From: Stenotrophomonas sepilia
GTDB lineage: Bacteria; Pseudomonadota; Gammaproteobacteria; Xanthomonadales; Xanthomonadaceae
Reading direction: 5' to 3'
Assembly: GCF_003244875.1 (NCBI RefSeq)
Contig: NZ_LXXZ01000026.1
Span: forward strand, 62,001 to 126,000
DNA: 64,000 bases
Positions within the stretch are counted from its first letter, which is position 1, and each line of letters opens with the position of its first letter. The notes under the pieces were generated by a model. The model had not been told where the DNA came from, ran no database searches, and saw nothing but the letters and a program-made list of their open reading frames with translations. This document shows positions 1 through 11,118 of this stretch, piece after piece. Both the position numbers and the translations under genes were made by a program.

Positions 1-1663
1 CACCATCACCATCGAAGACAACGGCATTGGCATGAGCCGCGCCGAAGCCATCGCCCACCTCGGCACCATCGCCAAGTCCGGCACCGGCGACTTCCTGCGG
101 CAGCTGTCCGGCGACCAGAAGAAGGATTCGCAGCTGATCGGCCAGTTCGGCGTCGGCTTCTACAGCGCTTTCATCGTCGCTGACGAAGTGGAAGTGACCT
201 CGCGCCGCGCCGGCCTGGCTGCAGCCGAAGGCGTGCGTTGGAGCTCGCGTGGCGAAGGCGATTTCGAAGTGGCCACCGTCGACAAGGCCGAGCGCGGTAC
301 CCGCATCGTGCTGCACCTGAAGGACGGCGAGCACGACTTCGCCGATGGCTGGCGCCTGCGCAGCATCCTCAAGAAGTACTCGGACCATATCGGTCTGCCG
401 ATCCAGATGCCGAAGGAAGGTGGCGAAGAAGGCACCGCCGTCGAGTGGGAGACCGTCAACCGCGCCAGCGCGCTGTGGACCCGCCCGCGCACCGAGATCA
501 GCGACGCCGAGTACACCGAGTTCTACAAGCACGTAGCGCACGACCATAGCGACCCGCTGGCGTGGAGCCACAACAAGGTCGAGGGCAAGCTGGAGTACAC
601 CTCGCTGCTGTACGTGCCCGGCCGCGCGCCGTTCGACCTGTACCACCGCGATGCGCCCAAGGGCCTGAAACTGTACGTGCAGCGCGTGTTCGTGATGGAC
701 CAGGCCGAGCAGTTCCTGCCGCTGTACCTGCGCTTCATCAAGGGCGTGGTCGATTCCAACGACCTGTCGCTGAACGTCTCGCGCGAGATCCTGCAGTCCG
801 GCCCGGTCATCGATTCGATGAAATCGGCGCTGACCAAGCGTTCGCTGGACATGCTGGAGAAGCTGGCCACCGACAAGCCCGAGCAGTACGCCACGTTCTG
901 GAAGGAGTTCGGCCAGGTGCTGAAGGAAGGCCCGGCCGAGGACTACAACAACCGCGAGAAGGTGGCCGGCCTGCTGCGCTTCGCCTCCACCCGCGGCGAC
1001 GGCGATGCGCAGAGCGTGTCGCTGGCCGATTACATCGGCCGCATGACCGAAGGCCAGGACAAGATCTACTACCTCACCGGCGAGAGCTACAGCCAGGTAC
1101 GCAACAGCCCGCACCTGGAAGTGTTCCGCAAGAAGGGCGTGGAAGTGCTGCTGCTGACCGACCGCATCGACGAGTGGCTGATGGGCTACCTGACCGATTT
1201 CGACGGTAAGGGCTTCGTCGACATCGCCCGTGGCGATCTCGACCTGGGCGCACTGGAAACCGATGCGGACAAGCAGGCACAGGAAGCGGCAGCAAAGGAC
1301 AAGCAGGGCCTGGTCGAGCGGCTCAAGACGGTCCTGGGTGACGAAGTGGCCGAGGTGCGCGTGTCGCACCGCCTGACCGATTCGCCGGCGGTGCTGGCCA
1401 TCGGCGAGCAGGACCTGGGCCTGCAGATGCGCCAGATCCTGGAAGCCAGCGGGCAGAAGGTGCCGGACAGCAAGCCGGTGCTGGAGATCAACCCGGGCCA
1501 TCCGCTGATCGCCAAGCTCGACGCCGAAGCCGATGGCGCGCGCTTCGACGACCTCGGCCGGGTGCTGTTCGACCAGGCCGCACTGGCCGCCGGTGACAGC
1601 CTGAAGGACCCGGGTGCCTATGTGGCGCGCCTGAACAAGCTGCTGCTGGAGTTGTCGGCCTGA
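1..1663 (+). CDS. htpG: Chaperone protein HtpG (Hsp90), 5' end outside window
   Basis: This is the bacterial Hsp90, a cytosolic ATP-dependent chaperone dimer that helps client proteins fold and remodel. The reading frame is already open at base 2, where it encodes the GHKL ATPase motif DNGIGMS. It continues through the glycine-rich lid and the GVGFYSAF motif near base 155, the middle domain with NVSREILQ near base 772, and the C-terminal dimerisation domain. About 552 residues are visible. The family is usually 620-640 residues, so roughly 75-80 N-terminal residues lie left of the window. The frame is intact to its TGA stop. A GTAG-type REP follows downstream. The family assignment is certain; the start cannot be seen. 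Confidence 0.97.
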   Translation, partial: TITIEDNGIGMSRAEAIAHLGTIAKSGTGDFLRQLSGDQKKDSQLIGQFGVGFYSAFIVADEVEVTSRRAGLAAAEGVRWSSRGEGDFEVATVDKAERGTRIVLHLKDGEHDFADGWRLRSILKKYSDHIGLPIQMPKEGGEEGTAVEWETVNRASALWTRPRTEISDAEYTEFYKHVAHDHSDPLAWSHNKVEGKLEYTSLLYVPGRAPFDLYHRDAPKGLKLYVQRVFVMDQAEQFLPLYLRFIKGVVDSNDLSLNVSREILQSGPVIDSMKSALTKRSLDMLEKLATDKPEQYATFWKEFGQVLKEGPAEDYNNREKVAGLLRFASTRGDGDAQSVSLADYIGRMTEGQDKIYYLTGESYSQVRNSPHLEVFRKKGVEVLLLTDRIDEWLMGYLTDFDGKGFVDIARGDLDLGALETDADKQAQEAAAKDKQGLVERLKTVLGDEVAEVRVSHRLTDSPAVLAIGEQDLGLQMRQILEASGQKVPDSKPVLEINPGHPLIAKLDAEADGARFDDLGRVLFDQAALAAGDSLKDPGAYVARLNKLLLELSA

Positions 1664-1723
1664 TCGACAGATCGGGTGCCGGGCAGCGTCCCGATGGAGG
1701 CCAACCCTGGTTCACGCGCATTT

Positions 1724-1782
1724 GTAGAGTCGAGCCATGCTCGACTGCTCCATGAGTGCCGACCAAGGTTGGCACCTGCCAG
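1724..1782. repeat. SMAG-type (GTAG) REP hairpins
   Basis: Two short hairpins lie in the gap after htpG. The first begins with GTAG followed by AGTCGAGC-CAT-GCTCGACT. The second is GTGCCGACCAAGGTTGGCAC. The GTAG head followed by an imperfect stem is the layout of the REPs described in Stenotrophomonas maltophilia. They may act as weak transcription ends or mRNA stabilisers. Confidence 0.75.
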
Positions 1783-1816
1783 GGGCAGCGGTTGGCACCG
1801 GCCAAAGCGGTGTTGC

Positions 1817-2116
1817 TCAGGTCTCCCGATCCAGCAGCGAGCCCAGCATCTGATCGTGTCGGCGGATCACCGAGGCATTGGCGGCGAAGGCCACTACCTC
1901 GGCTTTCGCCGCCAGCAGATCTCCCAGCAGTGCACCGACATCGACGCCGGCGGCAGTCACCGAGGCCTGCACCCCGCCCTGTCCAGTGGCACCGCGCTGC
2001 AACTGCAGGCGCTGCGCATCGGGGGTCGCCAGATTGGCCACGTTGTGCGCTGCAACCTGCACGCCCTGCTGGGCCGCACGCATGCCGCCTAGGGCGATTC
2101 CCATCACGTTGTTCAT
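1817..2116 (-). CDS. Small flagellar-rod-like protein (orphan)
   Basis: This encodes 99 residues. Residues 1-33 (GMRAAQQGVQVAAHNVANLATP) resemble the N-terminal helix of flagellar rod, hook and hook-associated proteins, whose hallmark is a conserved helix ending in NxAN-xxTP. The rest is alanine-rich and predicted helical, ending in SLLDRET, which weakly recalls the C-terminal helix of the same proteins. No other flagellar gene is nearby, and the protein is shorter than FlgB or FlgC (about 130-140 residues). It may be a degenerate paralogue or a small protein that borrowed the fold. Function is not established. The gene is bounded by the REP downstream and by ftsY, which is divergent. Confidence 0.6.
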   Translation of the reverse strand: MNNVMGIALGGMRAAQQGVQVAAHNVANLATPDAQRLQLQRGATGQGGVQASVTAAGVDVGALLGDLLAAKAEVVAFAANASVIRRHDQMLGSLLDRET

Positions 2117-2245
2117 GGCGGTCTCCGGGCCGCTCCGCGCAACCCTCCGGACCGGTTAGCGGCCGGCCGGCCGCGATCTTGAGTCCACATCGGCCCGACA
2201 GGCCCGAGTGGTAGCATATCCCTCTGATTTCAGCGCCTTTTGCCA

Positions 2246-3532
2246 ATGCTCAGTTTTTTCCGCCGCAAGAAGCCCCAGGATGCCCCCACCACGGAGGCGC
2301 CCAAGACCCAGCACTACTCGGCTGAAGAGCTGGCGGCGGCGTTCCCGCCGGCCGCCCCGGCCGAAGACGCACCCACCGCCGCGGTGGTCGAAGCCAAGGC
2401 ACCGGAACCGGCCACCGTCGCCGTACAGCCCCCCGTCGCCGAAGTGCCTGCCGTGCCAGCTGCGCAGCCGGCCATTGCGCCCGAGGACGTCCAGGCTGAA
2501 ACGCTCGCCGCGGCCGCTGTGCTGGCTCCTCTGGCTCCGGTCATTCCGGTCGAGGAACCAACCGCCCCGGCCACCGATCTGCCGGCGCTGGTGGATGCCC
2601 TTCCGGCGCCCGCCGGCAAGCCCGGCTGGCGCGAACGCCTGCGCAACAGCGTCATCGCGCGCAGCTTCGGCGGCCTGTTCTCGCGCAACCCCAAGCTCGA
2701 CGACGATCTGCTGGACGAGCTGGAAACCGCCCTGATCACCGCCGACGTCGGTGTGGGCGCCACCACCGATCTGGTCGAGGGCCTGCGCAAGCGCATGAAG
2801 TCGCGCGAGTTCGCCGACGCCAATGCGCTGCTGGCCGCGCTGCGCGCCGAGCTGATCGCAATCCTGCAGCCGGTGGCCAAGCCGCTGGTGATCGACCGCA
2901 ACGCCAAGCCCTTCGTGGTGCTCACCGTCGGCGTCAACGGCGTCGGCAAAACCACCACCATCGGCAAGCTGGCCAAGCGCTTCAAGGATGACGGCCACAG
3001 CCTGATGCTGGCTGCCGGCGATACCTTCCGCGCCGCCGCCGTGGCCCAGCTGCAGGCCTGGGGCGAGCGCAACGGCGTGGCCGTGGTCGCGCAGGGGCAG
3101 AACGCCGATGCCGCTTCGGTGGCATTCGACGCACTGCAGGCCGGCAAGGCCCGCGGCACCTCGGTGCTGATCGCCGATACCGCCGGCCGCCTGCACACCC
3201 AGTCAGGCCTGATGAACGAGCTGGGCAAGATCCGCCGCGTGCTCGGCAAGATCGATCCCACCGCCCCGCACGAAGTGCTGATGGTGATCGACGGCACCAC
3301 CGGCCAGAACGCGCTGTCGCAGCTGCGCCAGTTCAATGCCGCAGTGAACGTGACCGGCCTGGTGGTGACCAAGCTGGACGGCACCGCCAAGGGCGGCGTG
3401 GTATTCGCACTGGCCCGCGAGTTCGGCATTCCGATCCGCTTCGCCGGCATTGGCGAGCGCCCGGAAGACCTGCGCGTGTTCGACCCGGAAGCCTTCGTCG
3501 ACGCCCTGCTGCCCGAAGCATTGGGCGCCTGA
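2246..3532 (+). CDS. ftsY: Signal recognition particle receptor FtsY
   Basis: FtsY is the SRP receptor GTPase. It docks SRP-ribosome complexes at the inner membrane and passes nascent membrane proteins to SecYEG. The 428-residue product starts at ATG 2246 (MLSFFRRKK, a basic membrane-targeting tip); a TTG two codons upstream is a weaker alternative. Residues about 10-130 form the variable acidic/Ala-Pro-rich A domain. An N domain helical bundle and the GTPase domain follow: P-loop GVNGVGKTTT near 229, DTAGRLH near 311, TKLDGTAKGG near 375. The size and domain order are normal for the family. mutY follows after an inverted REP pair. Confidence 0.97.
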   Translation: MLSFFRRKKPQDAPTTEAPKTQHYSAEELAAAFPPAAPAEDAPTAAVVEAKAPEPATVAVQPPVAEVPAVPAAQPAIAPEDVQAETLAAAAVLAPLAPVIPVEEPTAPATDLPALVDALPAPAGKPGWRERLRNSVIARSFGGLFSRNPKLDDDLLDELETALITADVGVGATTDLVEGLRKRMKSREFADANALLAALRAELIAILQPVAKPLVIDRNAKPFVVLTVGVNGVGKTTTIGKLAKRFKDDGHSLMLAAGDTFRAAAVAQLQAWGERNGVAVVAQGQNADAASVAFDALQAGKARGTSVLIADTAGRLHTQSGLMNELGKIRRVLGKIDPTAPHEVLMVIDGTTGQNALSQLRQFNAAVNVTGLVVTKLDGTAKGGVVFALAREFGIPIRFAGIGERPEDLRVFDPEAFVDALLPEALGA

Positions 3533-3540
3533 TACACCGT

Positions 3541-3600
3541 GCAGCCACGCATGGCGTGGCTCTACTGCGATCTGGTAGAGCCACCCCATGGGTGGCTGCC
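3541..3600. repeat. Inverted pair of SMAG-type REPs
   Basis: Two GTAG-headed REPs face each other: GCCACGCATGGCGTGGC ending in CTAC, then GTAGAGCCACCCCATGGGTGGC. They lie between ftsY and mutY. An upstream in-frame extension of mutY runs through this repeat, which argues against any mutY start before 3617. Confidence 0.85.
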
Positions 3601-3616
3601 TCCTTCCGGAACACTC

Positions 3617-4741
3617 ATGCCCCGCCAGCCGCACGCCAGCGCCGACACTGCCAAGGAAGACGACTTCGTCGCCCGCCTGCTGCACTGGTTCGACGACCAC
3701 GGTCGCCATGACCTGCCCTGGCAGCACCCGCGCAGCCCCTATCGGGTCTGGCTGTCGGAAATCATGCTGCAGCAGACCCAGGTGGCCACGGTCATCCCGT
3801 ACTTCCAGCGGTTCCTGCAGCACTTCCCGACCCTGCCCGACCTCGCTGCCGCCAGCAATGACGCAGTGATGGCGCAGTGGGCCGGGCTCGGCTACTACGC
3901 CCGCGCACGAAACCTGCATGCCGCGGCAAAGCGCTGCGTGGAACTGCACGACGGCGACCTGCCGCGCGATTTCGATGCACTGCATGCCCTGCCCGGCATC
4001 GGCCGCAGCACCGCTGGCGCGATCCTCAGCCAAGCCTGGAACGACCCGCTCGCGATTCTCGACGGCAACGTCAAGCGCGTACTCAGCCGCTATCACGGCA
4101 TCGACGGCTTCCCCGGCCTGCCGGCCATCGAGAAACAACTGTGGGCGATTGCCGACGCGCACGTCACGCAGGTGCCGGCCGGGCGCATGGCCGATTACAC
4201 CCAGGCGCAGATGGACCTGGGCGCGACGGTATGCAGCCGGGCCAAGCCGGCCTGCGTGATCTGCCCGCTGCAGGACGCATGCGTGGCGCGGCGCGAAGGC
4301 CGCACCGCTGAACTGCCCACGCCCAAGCCCAGCAAGACCCTGCCCGAACGCGAAGCAGTTGCACTGCTGCTGCGCGACGCCCAGCAGCGCGTGCTGCTGC
4401 AGAAGCGGCCGGACACCGGCATCTGGGCGCAGCTGTGGACGCTGCCGCAGGCCGAGGCCGGCAGCGACCTGCAGGACTGGTTCGACGCACATGTCGACGG
4501 CTCGCTGGAAGATGCAGAGGAACTGCCGGTGCTGCAGCACACCTTCAGCCACTACAGGCTGCACCTGCAGGTACTGTCACGGAAGGTGCGCGGCCTGCGC
4601 GTGGAAGAACCCACGCTGCGCTGGGTCGCCAACGACGAGCTACCCGCATTGGGCCTGCCGGCACCGATCCGCAAACTGCTCGACGGCGCCACGATCAAGA
4701 CGCCGAAACGAAATTCCAGCAAACCCCGCAACCACGAGTGA
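3617..4741 (+). CDS. mutY: A/G-specific adenine glycosylase MutY
   Basis: MutY removes adenine mispaired with 8-oxoguanine, preventing G:C to T:A changes. The product is 374 residues from ATG 3617; the frame is open further upstream but only through a REP. Visible features are catalytic Glu in EIMLQQTQV (near 48), the helix-hairpin-helix [12 protein letters not shown] (near 125), and catalytic Asp in ILDGNVKRV (near 148). The [4Fe-4S] loop has Cys spaced C-x6-C-x2-C-x5-C (205-221). A NUDIX-like C-terminal domain (about 240-360) recognises 8-oxoG. yggX follows six bases after the stop, as in the enterobacterial mutY-yggX operon, linking two oxidative-damage functions. Confidence 0.97.
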   Translation: MPRQPHASADTAKEDDFVARLLHWFDDHGRHDLPWQHPRSPYRVWLSEIMLQQTQVATVIPYFQRFLQHFPTLPDLAAASNDAVMAQWAGLGYYARARNLHAAAKRCVELHDGDLPRDFDALHALPGIGRSTAGAILSQAWNDPLAILDGNVKRVLSRYHGIDGFPGLPAIEKQLWAIADAHVTQVPAGRMADYTQAQMDLGATVCSRAKPACVICPLQDACVARREGRTAELPTPKPSKTLPEREAVALLLRDAQQRVLLQKRPDTGIWAQLWTLPQAEAGSDLQDWFDAHVDGSLEDAEELPVLQHTFSHYRLHLQVLSRKVRGLRVEEPTLRWVANDELPALGLPAPIRKLLDGATIKTPKRNSSKPRNHE

Positions 4742-4746
4742 ATGCC

Positions 4747-5016
4747 ATGCCCCGAACCGTCTTCTGCCAGTACGAACAACGCGATGCCGAGGGCCTGGAC
4801 TTCGTGCCCTACCCCGGCGAGCTGGGCCAGCGCATCTTCAACAACATCGGCAAGCAGGCCTGGGCCGCGTGGCTGGCCCACCAGACCATGCTGATCAACG
4901 AGAACCGGCTGTCGCCGCGCACGCCGGAACATCGTGCGTTCCTTGAAGGCGAACTGGTCAAGTTCCTGTTCGAGAAGGACGCGGAAAAGCCGGCCGGCTT
5001 CACCCCGGAAGCCTGA
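4747..5016 (+). CDS. yggX: YggX-family oxidative damage protection / Fe trafficking protein
   Basis: This 89-residue protein has the family sequence from end to end: MPRTVFCQ, then [34 protein letters not shown] and [10 protein letters not shown]. YggX proteins are small cytosolic factors that protect labile iron and Fe-S clusters from superoxide; the exact mechanism is not settled. Cys7 is conserved. It starts six bases after the mutY stop and is very likely co-transcribed with it, which fits because MutY is itself an Fe-S enzyme. Confidence 0.95.
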   Translation: MPRTVFCQYEQRDAEGLDFVPYPGELGQRIFNNIGKQAWAAWLAHQTMLINENRLSPRTPEHRAFLEGELVKFLFEKDAEKPAGFTPEA

Positions 5017-5026
5017 CAGGCAGGTC

Positions 5027-5092
5027 GTGCAGGCCGCTGGCCGGCAATCTGGCATCTGCGCGATGCCGGCCAGCGGCCGGGACTACCGCGCT
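5027..5092. repeat. SMAG-type REP pair
   Basis: GGCCGCTGGCCGGCAA and its inverted partner ATGCCGGCCAGCGGCC end in CTAC. The pair lies between the convergent yggX and the small lipoprotein gene and may serve as a shared transcription end. Confidence 0.8.
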
Positions 5093-5540
5093 ATTTCGCG
5101 TTTTCCTCGCGCTCCTGCACCTGCGCCTGGCGCAGCTCCTGCTCGGACGCGCGCAGCGCCTTCACATCCAGCTTGCGGATGCTGTTGATGAAGCACGGCA
5201 GGCGCGGGCCGCCGGTGGGGTCGCGCACCAGCACTTTGTCAAAGCGCGACGACACACGGCCCATGCTGCTGGTCAGGCCGATGGCGGTCGCATATGGCAG
5301 GTCCTGGCAGGGGCCATTCAACTCCAGCAGATAGGCTTCGCTGGGACGGGTCCACACCGCCAGCGCACTGTCGCCCAGCTCGGTCCAGCCATTGAGGCTG
5401 CCAAAGAACTGCATGTCATTCTGCGGCGCGCCGGCGTGGGCACGGTACAGATCCAGTTTCTCGGTACTGCTGAGCCGGCCGGTGGTCGCACAGGCGGCCA
5501 GTGCCAGGCAGAGTCCGGCCATCAGGATCGGGGTCTTCAT
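5091..5540 (-). CDS. Small lipoprotein, probable DUF6491 family
   Basis: This encodes 149 residues. The signal peptide MKTPILMAGLCLALAAC ends in a lipobox (LAAC), so the protein is predicted to be lipid-anchored at Cys17. The mature part contains FGSLNGWTELGD, a pair of Cys residues (NGPCQDLPYA and RLPCFINSIRKLD) that could form a disulfide, and an acidic/Gln-rich helical tail. This pattern matches small Xanthomonadaceae lipoproteins of the DUF6491 type. No biochemical function is known. Convergent with yggX and separated from lolD by another REP. Confidence 0.75.
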   Translation of the reverse strand: MKTPILMAGLCLALAACATTGRLSSTEKLDLYRAHAGAPQNDMQFFGSLNGWTELGDSALAVWTRPSEAYLLELNGPCQDLPYATAIGLTSSMGRVSSRFDKVLVRDPTGGPRLPCFINSIRKLDVKALRASEQELRQAQVQEREENAK

Positions 5541-5648
5541 GGCGATCTCCTCGGGGAACTGTCGCCATCATGCGCCTGGGCTGGCAACGCCGGCGCGACG
5601 GCTCGCGCCCCATTCAGCCGCCGGTCGGCGGCTACTGGCCGGACCACG

Positions 5649-5709
5649 GTAGACGCCAACCTGGTTGGCGCTTGCCCTGCAGGAGCAGCCGACCAAGGCC
5701 GGCCTCTAC
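5649..5709. repeat. SMAG-type REP pair
   Basis: GTAGACGCCAACCTGGTTGGCGC and, inverted, GCCGACCAAGGCCGGC followed by CTAC. It lies just beyond the 3' end of lolD. Confidence 0.75.
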
Positions 5710-5726
5710 CAGAGCGGTCCCAGCGC

Positions 5727-6432
<706 letters not shown>

Positions 6433-6440
<8 letters not shown>

Positions 6441-7674
6441 AACGCAGGGCCTCCGCCGGCTGGGTGCGTGCTGCCCGCCAGGCGGGATACAGGGTGGCCA
6501 GGAAGCTCATCAGCAGCGCGACCACGGTGATCGCCACCACGTCGCCGGTCTGCATGTCGGTCGGCAGGCCGGTGATGTAATAGACATCCTCCGGCAGCAG
6601 CTTGACGTTGAACACGCTCTCGATGGCGCCGAGGATGCGTTCCAGGTTGAGGGTCAGGGTGATGCCGCCGATCAGGCCGGCCAGCGTGCCGAAGATGCCG
6701 ATCAACGAGCCCTGCACCATGAACACCTGCATCACCCCGCCCGGGGTCAGGCCCAGGGTGCGCAGGATGGCAATGTCGGCCTGCTTGTCGGTCACCAGCA
6801 TCACCTGCGAGGACACCAGGTTGAAGGCCCCCATGGCGATGATCAGCGACAGCAGGATGCCCATCACCACCTTCTCCATGCGCAGCGAGTGGTAGAGGTT
6901 GGCGTTCTGCTGCGTCCAGTCACTCACGCGGTAGGCACCGCCGAGGCTCTGCGCCAGGTCCACGCCCACTTCCAGCGAACGGTCCATGTCGTGCAGCTTC
7001 AGCCGCACGCCGGTGGCGCCGTCACTGCGCAGAACACGCTCCAGGTCCTGCATGTTGGCGAAGCCGACGCCGCGATCGACCTCGTTGTACCCGGCCTCGA
7101 AGATGCCGCTGACGGTGAAGCGCTTCATCCGTGGCACCGCACCGGCCGGCGTGCCCTGCACTTCGGCAAAGGTCACCAGCACCTGGTCGCCAACGTCCAC
7201 GCCCAGCCAGATCGCCAGCTCCTTGCCCAGCAGCAGGTTGAAGCTGCCCGGCTTGAGGCTGTCATAGCTGCCCTTGGTGACCTTCCTGTCGATCACCGAG
7301 ACGTTCGGCTCCAGCGCCGGATCGATGCCCTGGATGATCGCGCCCTGCACGCGCGGGCCGCTGATCATCGATTGGATCTCGATGTACGGCGCGGCACCCG
7401 CCACGCGCGGATCCTTGCGGGCGACATCAACCACCCGCATCCAGTCCGGCATCGGCTCGCCATCGCGGCTGATGGTGGTATGGGCGGTCATCTGCAGCAG
7501 GCGGCTGCGGATTTCCTTCTGGAAACCGCTCATCACCGCCAGGGTGGTGATCAGCACCGTAACGCCGAGCGCGATGCCCAGGATCGATGCCATCGAGATG
7601 AAGGAGATGAAGCCGTTGCGGCGCTTGGCGCGCAGGTAGCGCAGGCCGATGGCCACGGGAATGGGTTTGAACAT
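6433..7674 (-). CDS. lolC: Lipoprotein-releasing ABC transporter permease, LolC/LolE family
   Basis: The product is 413 residues with the MacB/LolE permease layout. One N-terminal membrane helix (about 22-47, beginning [19 protein letters not shown]) is followed by a large periplasmic domain (about 50-265), then three membrane helices, the last ending in [19 protein letters not shown]. It partners LolD, which overlaps it. Only one permease gene is present, so the complex is either a homodimer (LolF type) or draws on a paralogue elsewhere. For that reason the symbol could equally be lolE. Confidence 0.93.
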
Positions 7675-7697
7675 GCAGGCACGCCGGTCAATTCAGC

Positions 7698-8147
7698 TTA
7701 TGGTGCCATTGACCGGGGCCGACGGGAAACGCTGCGTGTGGCCACGGCCAGTCGCAGTTCACGTCGCTGCCCTGAATCGAGCACATCCGGCCAGAACAGC
7801 AGGCGCCGGCGGCGCCGATCCTCCCGCCACAGCAACAACAACCATGGGCCACGCACCACCAGCCGTGGCGTATCGACATCCCGTCCGGCCACCTGCAATG
7901 CCTCGGGAAGCGGAGGCAGAAGCACCTGCACGCGCGGCCTGCGCTGGCGCCAGGCCAGTTCGGCCAAGCCGACGCCCCAGGCCAGCAGCAGCGCGGGCAT
8001 CAGCAACCGCGCAGGCAGATCCGAGGCGCGCAACAACCAGGGCGCGGCCAGCAGCACCGCCAACTGGGCGGCGGCCTGCAGCCGCGAGGGGCGCCACTCA
8101 AGGCTTGAGGGCGAGGATCTTCTGCATGAGGGGGATCGCGTGCGCAT
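7698..8147 (-). CDS. YgfX/CptA-like small membrane protein
   Basis: This gene begins inside or right at the end of sdhE and encodes a short protein with two adjoining hydrophobic helices ([13 protein letters not shown] and [17 protein letters not shown]), followed by a basic C-terminal domain with [23 protein letters not shown] and LFWPDVLD. The sdhE-ygfX order, size and topology match YgfX (also called CptA), described in enterobacteria as a partner of SdhE and proposed to affect the cytoskeleton. The start is uncertain. The coordinates use the last in-frame ATG (8147, overlapping sdhE by about 50 bases); a CTG near 8075 is possible. Confidence 0.7.
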   Translation of the reverse strand: MRTRSPSCRRSSPSSLEWRPSRLQAAAQLAVLLAAPWLLRASDLPARLLMPALLLAWGVGLAELAWRQRRPRVQVLLPPLPEALQVAGRDVDTPRLVVRGPWLLLLWREDRRRRRLLFWPDVLDSGQRRELRLAVATRSVSRRPRSMAP

Positions 8148-8346
8148 GCGGGCAGGCCTCATAGCCCATGAACCAGCGCCACAACTTATCGTCCTCGCAG
8201 TCGAGCAGGAACAGGAAAACCTCGCGCTCTCCGGTCGGTGCAGTGCTCCACTCACGGTCCAGGTAGCGGCCGAACAGCTGGTCCAGTTCGCGCATGCCGC
8301 GGCGGCAGCGCCAGCGCAGCTTCTTCAGCAGGACATCGTCTTCCAT
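8098..8346 (-). CDS. sdhE: SdhE, succinate dehydrogenase flavinylation factor
   Basis: SdhE (homologue of SDHAF2/Sdh5) promotes covalent attachment of FAD to SdhA. The product is 82 residues from ATG 8346. It carries the family motif [15 protein letters not shown] near residues 16-30 and the later [20 protein letters not shown]. An upstream in-frame extension crosses a REP and is not used. It lies downstream of sdhB on the same strand, beyond a 90-base REP gap, and overlaps ygfX. Confidence 0.94.
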   Translation of the reverse strand: MEDDVLLKKLRWRCRRGMRELDQLFGRYLDREWSTAPTGEREVFLFLLDCEDDKLWRWFMGYEACPHAHAIPLMQKILALKP

Positions 8347-8366
8347 CGTGCTTCTCCAGATACAGC

Positions 8367-8432
8367 AAAGCCACGCATGGCGTGGCTCTACTGGGTGGTG
8401 CAGCCTCACGTGACGTGGCTCCACCGGGTACT
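8367..8432. repeat. SMAG-type REP pair between sdhB and sdhE
   Basis: GCCACGCATGGCGTGGC followed by CTAC, then a more diverged half (CACGTGACGTGGCTCCACC). Its place inside an otherwise compact leftward gene set may set different transcript levels for sdhB and sdhE. Confidence 0.75.
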
Positions 8433-8444
8433 GCCAGGCCTGTA

Positions 8445-9230
8445 TCAGGCGCGGCGCTCCATCATCAGCTTCTTGATCTCGGCGATCGCCAGCGCCGGGT
8501 TCAGGCCCTTCGGGCAGGTCCGGGCGCAGTTCATGATGGTGTGGCAGCGGTACAGCTTGAACGGATCTTCCAGATCGTCCAGGCGCGCGCCGGTGTCCTC
8601 ATCGCGCGAGTCGATGATCCAGCGATAGGCCTGCAGCAGGATCGCCGGGCCCAGGTAACGCTCGCCGTTCCACCAGTAGCTCGGGCAGCTGGTCGAGCAG
8701 CAGGCGCACAGGATGCACTCGTACAGGCCGTCGAGCTTCTTGCGGTCTTCCGGCGACTGCAGGCGCTCGCGGTCCGGCGGTGCCGGGGTCTGGGTGCGGA
8801 TCCACGGCTTGATCGAGGCGTACTGCGCGTAGAAGTGGGTCAGGTCCGGAACCAGATCCTTGACCACGTTCATGTGCGGCAGCGGGTAGATCGGCACTTC
8901 CTTCTTGCCGCAGTCCGAGATGGCTCGGGTGCAGGCCAGGGTGTTGGTGCCGTCGATGTTCATCGCGCACGAACCACAGATACCTTCGCGGCAGGAACGG
9001 CGGAAGGTCAGGGTCGGGTCGATCTCGTTCTTGATCTTGATCAGGGCGTCCAGGACCATCGGGCCACAGGCGTCCAGATCGACTTCATAGGTATCGGTGC
9101 GCGGGTTGCTGTCGTCGTCCGGACTCCAGCGGTAGATCTTGAAGGTGCGCACGTTCTTGCCGCCGTTCTTGACGGGGAAGTGCTTGCCCTTCGTGATCTT
9201 GGAATTCTTGGGGAGTGAAAACTCGGCCAT
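8445..9230 (-). CDS. sdhB: Succinate dehydrogenase iron-sulfur subunit
   Basis: SdhB carries electrons from the flavin of SdhA to ubiquinone through three Fe-S centres. The product is 261 residues. The [2Fe-2S] motif is CREGICGSC with a later Cys in TLAC. The [4Fe-4S] and [3Fe-4S] Cys are in [12 protein letters not shown] and [17 protein letters not shown]. It starts downstream of sdhA with a 66-base gap. It is slightly longer than E. coli SdhB (238) because of an N-terminal tail, as in other Xanthomonadaceae and alphaproteobacteria. Confidence 0.98.
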   Translation of the reverse strand: MAEFSLPKNSKITKGKHFPVKNGGKNVRTFKIYRWSPDDDSNPRTDTYEVDLDACGPMVLDALIKIKNEIDPTLTFRRSCREGICGSCAMNIDGTNTLACTRAISDCGKKEVPIYPLPHMNVVKDLVPDLTHFYAQYASIKPWIRTQTPAPPDRERLQSPEDRKKLDGLYECILCACCSTSCPSYWWNGERYLGPAILLQAYRWIIDSRDEDTGARLDDLEDPFKLYRCHTIMNCARTCPKGLNPALAIAEIKKLMMERRA

Positions 9231-9296
9231 GGCTGCTCTCGTTGGCTCAGGCGGCCCGCGCCCGTGGGCGCGGATTGCATGGTAGGCGGGGTCGGA

Positions 9297-11087
9297 TCAG
9301 TACACGCGCGGCTTCGGCGGCACCACGGACACGTCGTCGGTCAACGTGTACATGTGCACCGGACGGTAGTCGAAGCTGCACTTGCCCTTCTCGTCGACGC
9401 TGACCAGGGTGTGCTTCTGCCAGTTGACGTCGTCGCGGTCCGGATAGTCCTCGTGCGCATGCGCACCACGGCTTTCCTTGCGCTGTTCGGCCGAGTTGAT
9501 CGTCGCCACCGCGTTGAGCAGCAGGTTGTTCAGCTCGTAGGTCTCGATCAGGTCCGAGTTCCAGACCAGCGAACGGTCGGAGACCTTCACGTCCTGGAAC
9601 GAGTCGAAGATCTTGTCCATCTTCTCGCAGCCTTCCTTCAGCGTCTGGCTGGTGCGGAAGACGGCCGCGTCGGCCTGCATGGTGCGCTGCATGCGATCGC
9701 GGATGACCGAGGTCGGGGTATCGCCGTTGGCGTGGCGCAGCTTGTCCAGCAGGCCCAGCGCCTTGTCGCAGGCATCGGCCGGCAGCGGCTTGTGCGCGGC
9801 ACCCGGCTTGATGGTCTCGGCGCAGCGGTTGGCCACCGCACGGCCGAACACCACCAGGTCGAGCAGCGAGTTCGAGCCCAGGCGGTTGGCGCCGTGCACG
9901 GACACGCAGGCCGCTTCGCCGATGGCGTACAGGCCCGGCACCACGGCGTTGTCGTTGTCGCCGACCTTCTGCACCACTTCACCGTGGTAGTTGGTCGGGA
10001 TGCCGCCCATGTTGTAGTGCACGGTCGGAATGACCGGGATCGGCTGCTTGTGCACGTCGACGCCGGCGAAGATGCGGGCGCTCTCGGCGATGCCCGGCAG
10101 CTTCTCGTCGATCACGCCCGGGCCGAGGTGGGTCAGGTCGAGCAGGATGTGGTCCTTGTGCTCGCCGACGCCGCGGCCTTCGCGGATCTCGATGGTCATC
10201 GAACGGCTGACCACGTCGCGCGAGGCCAGGTCCTTGTAGTGCGGTGCATAGCGCTCCATGAAGCGCTCGCCGCTGCTGTTGCGCAGGATGCCGCCTTCAC
10301 CGCGGACACCCTCGGTGATCAGGCAGCCGGCGCCGTAGATGCCGGTCGGGTGGAACTGCACGAACTCCATGTCCTGCATGGCGATGCCGGCACGCATGGC
10401 CAGGCCGCCACCGTCGCCGGTGCAGGTGTGCGCCGAGGTGGCGCTGAAGTAGGCACGGCCGTAGCCGCCGGTGGCCAGCACCACGCCCTGGGCGCGGAAC
10501 AGGTGCAGCGTGCCATCGGACATGTCCAGGGCCAGCACGCCGCGGCAGGCGCCTTCGTCGTCGAAGATCAGGTCGAGCGCGAAGTACTCGATCATGAAGC
10601 GCGCATCGTGCTTCAGCGACTGCTGGTACAGGGTATGCAGCATCGCGTGGCCGGTACGGTCGGCCGCCGCGCAGGTACGCTGCGCCGCCGGGCCTTCGCC
10701 GTACTTGGTGGTCATGCCACCGAACGGACGCTGGTAGATCTTGCCTTCGGCGGTGCGCGAGAACGGCACGCCGTAGTGTTCCAGTTCGATGATGGCCGGG
10801 ATGGCCTCACGGCACATGTACTCGATGGCGTCCTGGTCGCCCAGCCAGTCCGACCCCTTGATGGTGTCGAAGAAGTGGTAGCGCCAGTCGTCCTCGCCCA
10901 TGTTGCCGAGTGCGGCCGAAATACCGCCCTGGGCGGCAACGGTGTGCGAACGGGTCGGGAAGACCTTGGTCAGGCACACGGTCTGCAGGCCCTTGGCGGC
11001 CAGGCCGAACGTGGCGCGCAGGCCGGCACCGCCGGCGCCGACCACGACCATGTCGTACTTGTGTTCGGTGATCTTGTAAGCGGACAT
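9297..11087 (-). CDS. sdhA: Succinate dehydrogenase flavoprotein subunit
   Basis: SdhA oxidises succinate to fumarate in the TCA cycle using covalent FAD. The product is 596 residues: dinucleotide fold [12 protein letters not shown] (14-25), the flavin-linking His48 in [11 protein letters not shown], the substrate-binding [15 protein letters not shown], catalytic Arg region RGEGG, and the C-terminal [13 protein letters not shown] segment. Length and motifs are standard. The frame shows no damage. Confidence 0.98.
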   Translation of the reverse strand: MSAYKITEHKYDMVVVGAGGAGLRATFGLAAKGLQTVCLTKVFPTRSHTVAAQGGISAALGNMGEDDWRYHFFDTIKGSDWLGDQDAIEYMCREAIPAIIELEHYGVPFSRTAEGKIYQRPFGGMTTKYGEGPAAQRTCAAADRTGHAMLHTLYQQSLKHDARFMIEYFALDLIFDDEGACRGVLALDMSDGTLHLFRAQGVVLATGGYGRAYFSATSAHTCTGDGGGLAMRAGIAMQDMEFVQFHPTGIYGAGCLITEGVRGEGGILRNSSGERFMERYAPHYKDLASRDVVSRSMTIEIREGRGVGEHKDHILLDLTHLGPGVIDEKLPGIAESARIFAGVDVHKQPIPVIPTVHYNMGGIPTNYHGEVVQKVGDNDNAVVPGLYAIGEAACVSVHGANRLGSNSLLDLVVFGRAVANRCAETIKPGAAHKPLPADACDKALGLLDKLRHANGDTPTSVIRDRMQRTMQADAAVFRTSQTLKEGCEKMDKIFDSFQDVKVSDRSLVWNSDLIETYELNNLLLNAVATINSAEQRKESRGAHAHEDYPDRDDVNWQKHTLVSVDEKGKCSFDYRPVHMYTLTDDVSVVPPKPRVY

Positions 11088-11118
11088 CTAATCTGGATTC
11101 CTGTGTAGGTGCCTGGGC

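Noticed and set aside
3541..3616. Upstream in-frame start for mutY at about 3539
   Set aside because: The extra codons are entirely REP sequence and add no conserved residues; the family start fits ATG 3617.
9264..11108. 614-codon open frame on the plus strand opposite sdhA
   Set aside because: It is the antisense of a certain sdhA and has no recognisable protein motifs; long shadow frames are expected at this GC content.
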